Shown here in pieces: positions 10,601 to 20,448 of a stretch of DNA of 20,448 nucleotides; the first letter of the stretch is position 1; every line of letters starts with the position of its first letter. The stretch is from positions 1 through 20,448 of the forward strand of contig CAMWZE010000001.1 in the NCBI GenBank assembly GCA_947178685.1, read 5' to 3'. A model generated the notes under the pieces. That model was not told where the DNA came from and made no database searches. It was given only the letters and a program-made list of their open reading frames with translations. Source of the stretch: an uncultured Porphyromonadaceae bacterium (GTDB lineage Bacteria; Bacteroidota; Bacteroidia; Bacteroidales; Muribaculaceae). The translations under genes and the position numbers were made by a program.

Positions 10601-13600
10601 CATCGGAGCAACTCCCGCCGACCGCAAGAATGTATTCATCACCACTCAGAACTACACCGTGACGGTCAAGAATCTTACCTGGGATATCCTCAACACCTAT
10701 AAGTGGACCCGTCTGGAGGATGGCGACAAATTCCTCTATGTGTTCTGCGACCCCAACAATCCTCCCACATATGCGCAGGCTGCCGCCAAGAAGGATGCCT
10801 CCGGCAAGACATTCTTCACCAACAGTCAGGATCCTGCCAAGACCATTAACAATGGTGTGAAGATAAGCTCAGACGGCTACTACATAATCGAGGCTAAGGA
10901 AGACCGCACTTTCAAACAGCGCACCTACATGAAGCCTTTCCCTGTAGATCAGCTGATTCTCAACCCCAATCTCGCTCAAAATCCGGGTTGGGAATGATAT
11001 GGATTGAAAAATTTTAAAAAAAATGAAAAAAATGGGCCACTGCATTGAGTAGTGGCCCGCTTTTTTACGAATAATAGGGCAGAAAGGCGTTAGAGAGAGT
11101 GTCTCGCCGCCGATCTAACATCAAAATTAACCATCATAATACTAAAAAGACATGAAAAAATCTACCATCCTTCTCGCCGCCGGCCTCATGATCGCAGGCG
11201 CTGCTAACGCACAGGTTCGCTGGAATCCCGAGAATTCCTGGGCTACTGACAACGGCAAAACAATCCTTCCTGTAGGGGAAGATGGCAAATCTGCTGTAAA
11301 CAAGCTCGTGAAACAAGACAACGGCAACTGGCGTGCGGATATCCGCTATGCAGCCACTGCAAACCTCATCGAAGACGAGCCCTACATGGTGTTCCAGATC
11401 ACTACCGAAGGCTGCGTATGGAACCTCAACGACTTCAAGTTTGAGTTCATGCTCCAGCGTAAGCTCTCCGAGGGTCTCGATGACAACGGCAACGTGAAAT
11501 GGGGCGGCAACACTGAGTCAACAGATGCCAACTATCCCTCTTTCAACGGCGACAAGTATAAAGTTGTCGACCAGTATGAGGCTGATCTCTATCAGCTCCT
11601 CGGCTCAAAAGTGGGCACCGCTGACGAGACAAGCTATACTGAGGATGTCATCGTGATCGACCTCAACAAAGTGAAGGCTACCGATGCCGACAAGACTCCC
11701 GGTCTTCTTTTCTCTGCAGGCGACGTACATTTCCCCAACATCAACGGATTCGAGACCATCGTAGAGCCTGATGAGAATGGCGAGGGTGGTGTTCAGCAGC
11801 GTTCTTGGATGGGCTTCGTATGTATCGCCCCCGGTGCTTCAGTTACCGTTGACCAGCCTACATTCACTGTTCACTACACAGGTTCTGTAGAAGACTCCAG
11901 CGATGCCCTCATGGTCTGCGAGGATTATGCTAACGGCGACGGTGGCCAGGAAGTGCGCGACGGTGAAGAGGAGTCGGCTGTTGAGGCTGTGGCTGTAGAG
12001 AACGTCAACATCTACCTCAAGAACGGTAAGGTTGCAGTGGCTCCCGGTGCAGAGGCTATGGAGGCTTACTCAATCGATGGCAAGAAGGTGGCTAACGGTG
12101 TAGACAGCATCGAGCTTCCTGCCGGCATCTACGTGGTGAAGGCCGTTAAGAACGGTGTTGCAACTACAGTGAAAGCTATCGTTCGCTAAGCCGGAATAAC
12201 CCAATTCCACAAATAATATGTCGATCAAGGGGCGTGTCCGGAGAGGATACGCCCCTTTTGTCATAAACAACTCTCTCCTCAGGGGAGGGATTCCTTGATT
12301 ACTTAACACAATAAGATCTATGAAACGTATTCTGACACTTCTGTCGCTGATTCTGTGCCTCTGGGGCGGCTTGAGAGCCGAACGTACCTTCGTACACCCC
12401 GGATGCTCATACACGCAGGGACAGCTCGACCGAATGAAAGCTATGGTGGAGGCCAAGGTGGAACCTTACTACACCACTTATCTCAATCTGAAGAACTCCG
12501 AGCATGCGCAGCTCGACCGTAAGGTGAGCGACAGGGGGACACAGATCCGCGAGGGGCAGTTTAACGGCACTGTAGGCATCGACGGTCGTTGCGCACATGA
12601 CCTTGCGCTTCTCTGGCATATCACCGGCGACAACCGTTATGCCGACAAGGCCGTGGAATATCTCAATGCCAACAACCATTACACCAACACCTCCGCACGT
12701 GGCACCGGTCCGCTCGACAACGGTAAGATCAACCTCCTCATCGAAGCTGCCGAGCTTATGCGCGATTATGAGGGCTGGGATTCCGAGGAGCAGCAGAAAT
12801 TCAAGGATATGCTCACTTATCCTTATTATTCCAACACTGAGGATGTGGCTGCCAAATACGCTCACTGGACCGATGATGACAAGAACGGAATAACCTTCTA
12901 TTGGAACATCCTCAACGGCGACAGCGGTCGTTACGGCAACCAGGGTATGTTCGGCATGCTGGCAATGTTGGCGATGGGTGTATATCTTGACAACGAGCTG
13001 ATCTACGACCGTGCTCTCCGCTATGTGTCGGGTCTGCCTCACCGTGACGACGACCTCCCTTATCCCTCCGGCCCGGCGCTCACAAGCACCAAGCCGACTT
13101 CGTCGAATGAGTATCAGCTCACATATACCCTCAACGGACACTCCAACTCTGTGCCTGACTATGGCTATGATGAGCTTCTCGAATATTACTTTTATCCCAA
13201 CGGGCAGTGTCAGGAATCGTCGCGCGATCAGGGTCATGTGCTCGCCGGCCTGCACAAATATATAGAGTTTGCGGAGATCGCATGGAATCAGGGCGACCGT
13301 TTCTATTCTCTTCACGACAACCGTCTGCTGAAGGGTATCGAGTTCAACTACCGCTATAATCTTAGCAACATGGTCTCTTTCCCCGATCAGCCGGAACCGT
13401 GGGAACCTACGAGCTACACCACCAATCCGGATGAGGTGACTCTCGACAATGGCATGTATCTGCAGATAAAGAGCCGTAGCGGTCGCTGGGAATCGGTAAA
13501 ACCGAGTCCTGACCAACGCGGTGGCATCAGCAACGTCGGCTCACGCTCCTCAGCCTATGCCCATTATCTTGTGAGAGCGGGTGAGAGCGACGACGACACG

Positions 13601-16600
13601 AAGTGGCTGCGCCGCTCGCAAGACTATGTGATGGATAAATATGGCTACGACACATCGGGCACGGCTCCAAGCTGGTTTTATGAATGGAACGGATGGGGCA
13701 CACTCACCAAATGGCTTGAGCCCTGGATGGCGGGCGATCCTGTGAGCTATGCGTCGGGCGAACGGGAGTCAGGCATACATATCATGCCGGGCGAGGTGGC
13801 CGCGGCTGACTATGACTACTACAATATCAGCGAGGAGGCCGAGGGACACACCTGGCATAAGGTGACTAAGGCTGAGGCCACGGCTTATCGTCCGGATGGG
13901 GGCGTGGCTCTCCGTGAGAGTGATGGCCGCTGGGTTGTGGCCGACACAAAAGCGGGTGAGTGGCTTAACTATACGGTGGCTTGCCCCGTAAGCGACACCT
14001 ATGATATCTTCGTGACCTACAAGGCCTCCGCTCCTGCCGGGATAGGCGTGGCTGTGTCAGAGGGTGAGAAGGTGACCGCCGAGGTGCCGGTGGCCGACTC
14101 ATTCAGCGAGGTCAAGGTGGGCACTTTGGAATTCCCCGCCGGTGCGTCAGTAATCCGTTTTTACATTGAGAATCCGGGCGAGGGTCTTGAGATCGCGTCA
14201 ATCCGTGTGGCCTATAACTCCTCTGAAGAGGCGGCTACCGAGATTTCCGGAGAATTCAACGCACAATACAAGTACTTCACATTAGACTGGGCTTTCAAGG
14301 GTATGCTGGCCACAGATATCAACTTGTTCCGCGCCCCTGCCGGAGCTGAGGATGAGGCTGTGATAATCTCTCCCGACAACACCTTGGGCCATTATGTGGA
14401 TACCGATATCGAGGGCACCGTGCCCGCCTATACCTATTGGGTGAGCTATCGCAACAACGGCGAGGAATTCACCACCGACCGCGTAGGCTTCAAGTGGGGC
14501 GGCCTGGATGATCAGTTCGGTGCGGAATCGGAGTCGGAGTGGACGGTTCCCGGAAATAACGGCACTATTGAATATGCCGACGGCGTCATGCGTCTTACTC
14601 CTACGGCGGCCGGCACGGCACGTCTGGGCCGCGCATGGTCGTTCCCCTTCCACGGAGGAAATTTCCCGGTGCTCGCTTTCCGTATGGAGCGTCCCGAGGG
14701 GATGACTATGGCTCTCTATTCCGGCTCTAACTATTGGGCAGGCGGCTACGACACGTTCACCGGGAAGATCGGTGACGATGTATATTATTATGATCTCACA
14801 GACGGTGCTTTCTGCACGAGCAAAGGGGTGGCCAAGACTACGGTTGCCACCGACGATATCACTACACTTCCCTTGCAGTTGCGCACCACAGGTTCCACCG
14901 AGCCTATTGTGCTCCACTGGGTGAAGACCTTCAGCAGTGTCGACGCTCTCAAGGATGCTCTTGAGGGTGGCGATTCGGCGGTAGAGGAGATCGGCGTGGC
15001 AGTCGGAGGTAATCCTTCCGTAATCTACAATCTTATGGGAGTGCCCTGTGGCACTGATGCATCCGTTCTTCCCCACGGCATCTATATAATTGCCGGCAAG
15101 AAGGTGATGCTCTGAAATGAAGATAATGCTCCGAACCATCAGGAAGATTCTCTGAGCTATCAGGAAGATGATGCTCTGAACAGCAAAGACACAGAAAAGG
15201 CCGACGATTTTCGTCGGCCTTTTCTGTGTCTTTGCTGTTTGTTAGGCTTATGCTTATCAGATTTTTGAGATATGGATTGCGGCACCTCCGCGAGGCAGGA
15301 GATCAAGCGGAAGTTGCTTACCCTTCTTCACTTTCTTCTGCGCCACCTTCACCTTTGTCTTGGTGGGTGCTTTGGGATCGTCGGTGTAAAGCGTAGCGGT
15401 ATACGATGCTCCCTCTTCGAGGAAATCGAGAGGGATATCGATATGGCGACCGTCATTGTTGGTCATGGCGCCAACCCACCAGTCGTTGCCGTTGCGGCGT
15501 GCCATCACAATGTGTTCCCCCGGATGTCCGGATATCACCTTCGAATCGTCCCACACGGTCTTCAGGTTCTCAAACCAGCTGATCTCCGGTTCCCCCTCAT
15601 ATGCCTGTGGCTTGTCATACCAGAAGATGGTGACAAGAGGGGAGTAGTACACCACTGAAGCGGCCAGCTGATGGGCATGTGTGTTGGTTATGCGCTTGTC
15701 GTAGTAGCAGATGGTGTAGTCGGCCGCTCCGTTGATCATGCGTGTGAAGGGGAGCGTCACGTTGTGGGTAGCGTCAGGAAATTCCTCATTGCCGAGTATT
15801 CCCTCCTGAGTGAGGAGGTTGGGGTAGGTGCGTGAGAACCCGGAGGGGCGGTATTCATCGTGAATGTTCATCAGCAGCTTGTTCTCGGCGGCATAGCGCA
15901 CAAGGTCATGAAGCCAGGTAGCCCAGCGGTGGGAGGCATATTGCACGAATCCGCTCTTCACCCCCTTGATACCCCATTCGTTCAGGAGGGGGAGGAGTTC
16001 CCGCTGTTGTTTCATGAGCGCATGTTGGTTTACATACAGCCATACGCCCACACCCTTCTCACGTCCATAGTCAACCACCCGCTTCATGTCGAGCTTGTCG
16101 ATCACCTTTGTGGCATCACCGTCGTGGCTCGTGCAAGGCACATACCATAGCCAGTCAAAGAGCATGTAGGGTATGTTATGCTCGCTGCAGAAGTCGATTG
16201 TCTTTATAGCCCCTTCGGTGGTGAGGGTAGTCTCACGCATTATCGTGCCGGGCTTCACCCAATCCTTTGCATCGGCTATCTCGCAAGGGGGATTGAGATT
16301 CTGGATAATGTCGTTGTTTTCGAGAAGCTGTCCCGGGGTATCGGCTCCCATGATTACTTTCCACGGCGTGGCGTAGTAAGTGACGATATCCACCGGTGAG
16401 TACATCACGGAGTTCAGCGTGGAGGGTTCGCCGGACACGAATTTTGTAAGGCACCAGTCGTCGGTGTCGGCATCGGTGAGCGCACCCCAATGACCCTCGG
16501 GAAACTCGATAGTAAGGGCACGTTCGGAGGCTGTAGTGACGGAATCTACCGGCACACGACGGTAGGGAGCCTGTGCCCAATCGGTGGCCCACACCATGGT

Positions 16601-19600
16601 GCCGTCGGGCAGACGGTAGGATGTCAGGTCTTCCGTAATCTTATGAAACACGGCCTGGGGGTGTTCCGGGAAGAAGTAGCGGAAAGCAATACCCTCATCG
16701 TAGGCACGCACCTCCACGTCGAGACGATATTTGGATGCGTCTTTGCGCGAGAGGTGAAGGATGGCTCCGTTCCAATGGTCTTTCACTGTAGAGCGCTCAC
16801 CATAGAGAGGATGCCACACGGTGTCGCGTGAGGAGTAGGTGACGGAATCCACTTCGAGGAGGTCCATCCACACTTTGGGCTGAGGCAGTTTACGTTTGCC
16901 TAAGGCAAGTGCCTTCTCCCAGCTTATATTGTCGAGGTTGAGCCCGAGGCGACCTTTTGCCACCATCGGTTTCCCTTTGAAGGAGACGTCATAGCTGAGG
17001 GAGTAGACTGAGTCGGGGGAGAGGTCCTGAAAGATTTCAATCTGATGTGACTTGTCGGGCGAGGAGAGCGATAATACGCTGCCGGCCGCTAATGTCAGTA
17101 AAAGGGAGTTCATGAATGTATGTTAGAATTATAAAAATGCATATTGGAATTATAAACATGTTAGAACTATCAAGCCGGAACGGGGCTTATTACCCCTCTT
17201 CCTGCTATATAATACGTTTGAGACCTCCGGATTACTCAATCGTATATGTAGCCGAAATTTTTTATTCACACGAATCGTATGTTATTTATTCACACGAATC
17301 GTATGTTATTTTACCATTATTTGCTAAATTTGACGGTTTTTTTACTCAATCCGGGCATCAAGTAAATACTGGAAAATTTCTCTATCGGTGTAATTGTGTA
17401 ATCGTGATTGAGTAATCGCGGCGCAAAGACGGTATATGTAAAAGATAGGAATAGGGAATGTGATACACAAGTATCATAGACACACTCTGACATAAGTAGC
17501 AAATTCAAGAATATGAAAATATGATGGAAACTACAGTTAATACGACAGGCGATTTCAAAGAAGTGAACGAAAGTTACACGCTTTCCGAGGCAATACGTGA
17601 GGCTCAGCGATGCCTCCATTGCAAGGTGCCCTCCTGCAAGAAAGGGTGCCCCATCAGCAACGACATCCCCGACTGGATAGGGGAGATGGCTAAAGGTAAC
17701 TTCGGCAACGCTCTGGAAATCATAAACCGCAGGAGCAACCTTCCCGCCGTGTGTGGCCGCGTGTGCGCCCATGAGAAGCAATGCGAGGGGAGCTGCATAT
17801 TGGGCAAGAAGGGGAAGCATATCAATATCGGTAAACTGGAGCGTTTTGTAGCCGACTTCGACTCTGAGGCGGGACTCAGCCACGAGAGAATCCCCGAGAA
17901 GTCGAGGGGACGTGTGGCTGTCATAGGCAGCGGCCCCGCCGGACTCACCATTGCGGGCGACCTCTCCAGAGAGGGCTTTATGGTGGAGATCTTCGAGATG
18001 GAACCGGAAGCGGGAGGTGTGCTCATGTTCGGTATACCGGAATATCGTCTGCCGAAGGAGGTGGTGCGCCGTGAGATTGAGCGGATTGAGAAGCTCGGTG
18101 TGATTTTTCATCTAAACACTACGGTTGGAGAGGCGCTCACGGTCGACGATCTCTTCGCGCGTGGATTCGATGCCGTGTTTATGGGCACCGGCACCGGTAA
18201 GCCGAAACGTCTGAATATACCCGGCATCAATCATCCGGCAGTGCGCCAGGCAATACGCTTCCTGCGTCGTGTAAGCCTCTACGAGAAGGGGCTTATGAGT
18301 CGCAATGAGGTGATTGTGGGCGATGGCGACCGTGTCTTTGTTGTGGGGTGCGGCAACACTGCGATCGATGCCGCACGCACCGCCGTGAGGATGGGCTCGA
18401 AGGAGGTGACGGTGGTATATCATCGTTCCATCGACCATATGAAGGCTTTGCGCTCCGAATATGAGGATGCTGTGAAGGAGGGCGTTAAATTCCTCTGGAA
18501 CACATCGATCACAAATATAGAGGCGGCGGATGCGGAAACTATGCGCTGTATTACGCTTTCCTCGCCTGAGGGTGAGACAACGGTTCCGGCCGACCATGTG
18601 GTGCTGGCTGTGGGTAGCGAGCCGGCGGCAAGAATAGTCTCGACTACGGAGGGTATAAGTATAGATGCCAACGGCTATGTGCTCACGCGTGAGAATCCCT
18701 ATGGCATGACCACACGCGCCGGGGTATTCGCCGGGGGCGATGTCACCAATCGTCCGGCTACCGTGGTGCATGCCATGCGCGATGCCAAGCAGGTGGCGGA
18801 GGGTATTATCCGTTATGTCGACGCGAAGAAACTGATGGAGGATATCAACAGCACCTCATTATCGTGAGGGTTGTATCTTTTCTCATTTGGTGGTAAAGGT
18901 TTTTGGAGCTTACTCAATTATTTATTACTTTTGTAAAAATAATTGACATCTATAGGGTTTTGGCTCTCCGGTTTGTTTTCACTTGCATTACAAAGACAGG
19001 CTTCCCTATGGATACTACAGAAATTTAAAACCGACTGATGAGCGAACAAAAGCCATATGTGGTGTCGGCACGTAAATACCGTCCGGCCACCTTCAAGACG
19101 GTCGTGGGTCAGCGCGCACTGACCGCGACCCTCAAAAACGCCATAGACTCCGGACGCCTCGCTCAGGCATATCTCTTCTGCGGGCCGCGTGGCGTAGGCA
19201 AGACCTCTTGCGCACGTATCTTCGCCAAGACAATCAACTGCCTGTCGCCCACGCCCGATGGTGAGGCCTGCGGCGAATGTGACTCGTGCCGTGCCATTGA
19301 GAGGGGTAATTCCTTCAATCTCGTGGAGCTCGATGCGGCTTCCAACAACTCTGTTGACGACATACGCTCCATCACAGAGCAGGTGAATGTGCCTCCCCAG
19401 ACCGGACGCTACCGTGTATTCATCATCGATGAGGTGCACATGCTCTCGAATGCCGCCTTCAATGCCTTCCTCAAAACTCTTGAGGAGCCGCCGAAATATG
19501 TGGTGTTCATCCTTGCCACTACCGAGAAACATAAAGTGATCCCAACCATCCTGAGCCGTTGCCAGATATATGATTTCAAGCGTATCACCATAAATGATAT

Positions 19601-20448
19601 GGTTGACCATCTTGAATATGTGGCTTCGGAAGAGGGTATTGCCGTGGAGCGCGACGCGCTTGGCATCATAGCGCAGAAGGCCGACGGCGCCATGCGTGAC
19701 GCTCTCTCGATCTTCGACCAGGTGGCGGCCTCCTCGCGCGGCAATGTCACGTATGCCTCCACCATCGACAACCTGAATGTGCTCGACTACGACTACTATT
19801 TCAGGATGGTGGATGCTTTCCGCGACGGCAATGTGCCTGAGGCTCTGATAATCTACAAGGAGATTCGCGACAAGGGATTCGATTCTCTCTTTATGATAAA
19901 CGGGCTGGCCGCCCATGTACGCGATCTTATGGTGGCGGCCGACCCCCGCACCACCTCTCTTCTGGAGACGTCTGACGAGATAGCCGCGCGTTATACGGAG
20001 CAGGCTAAGACCCTTCCGGCCCAGTGGTATTATGCCGCCATGCGTCTCCTCTCCGATTGCGACATCAATTATCGCACGGCTACTTCAAAACGTCTGCTGG
20101 TGGAGCTTACCCTCATCCGCCTGTGCCAGCTTCTGAAACCGGCTACGCCCCCTTTTGATGCTATCGACCGTCGTCAGCCGCTCGGCGACCCGTCGCGCCC
20201 CTCGATGGTCTCTTCGGGACCGGCTCCGGCCTATGGCCGGGTGCCGCAAGGTCAGCCGGCCGCACCGCAATCTGCCCCCCCGCAGGGTCAGCAGATGCAG
20301 GGTCATCAAGCGGCTGCGGCTCCACGGCCTTATAACTCGACGGTCACTCCTCAGTCGCGGCCACAGTCTCCGGCTCAACCGGCTTATCCCGGACAGCAGG
20401 CACAGCAGGCTATGCCAAAGGCAGCACCGACAGCCGCTGCGCCGAAGC

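Overview
The window looks like a chromosomal segment from an anaerobic gut member of the order Bacteroidales. A Muribaculaceae-type genome is my best guess, but the sequence alone does not prove the family. The signs are a SusC/SusD pair, Bacteroidetes-type promoters (TTTG, about 20 bases, TAnnTTTG), few Shine-Dalgarno sequences, GC-rich genes with AT-rich gaps, and C-terminal tails resembling type IX secretion sorting domains.

Layout. From 209 to 17113 lies one polysaccharide utilisation locus (PUL). On the + strand it holds: a secreted right-handed beta-helix hydrolase of the GH49/GH28 type; a membrane-spanning regulator that joins a periplasmic propeller/Y_Y_Y sensor directly to a cytoplasmic AraC-type DNA-binding domain, with no histidine kinase; a small ECF sigma factor with no anti-sigma gene beside it; SusC; SusD; a secreted 345-residue protein of unknown fold in the place of a surface glycan-binding protein; and a 931-residue multidomain protein with an alginate-lyase-like domain, a CBM6-like domain and a sorting-like tail. 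A GH97 gene faces them on the - strand, and the two convergent transcripts share an exceptionally long perfect hairpin. Beyond a 407-base gap full of repeats come two housekeeping genes on the + strand: a GltD-like flavin/iron-sulfur oxidoreductase, and dnaX, which runs off the right edge.

How it may work together (inference). The beta-helix enzyme and the lyase-like protein would cut a polysaccharide outside the cell or in the periplasm. SusD and SusC would bind and import oligosaccharides. GH97 would release monosaccharides in the periplasm. The AraC-type sensor would detect an oligosaccharide in the periplasm and switch the locus on, perhaps through the ECF sigma factor just upstream of susC. 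The substrate cannot be read from sequence: GH49 and GH97 relatives suggest an alpha-linked glycan, while the lyase-like protein would suggest a uronic-acid-containing one.

Non-coding content is rich. There are rho-independent terminators, one perfect 28-bp inverted repeat, a cluster of alternating GAGAC/GTCTC arms upstream of the sigma gene, an 11-bp dyad upstream of the regulator, a 24-bp tandem duplication, decayed copies of a gene's 3' end, and an octamer TACTCAAT found almost only between genes. I saw no tRNA, rRNA, CRISPR array, insertion sequence or integrase.
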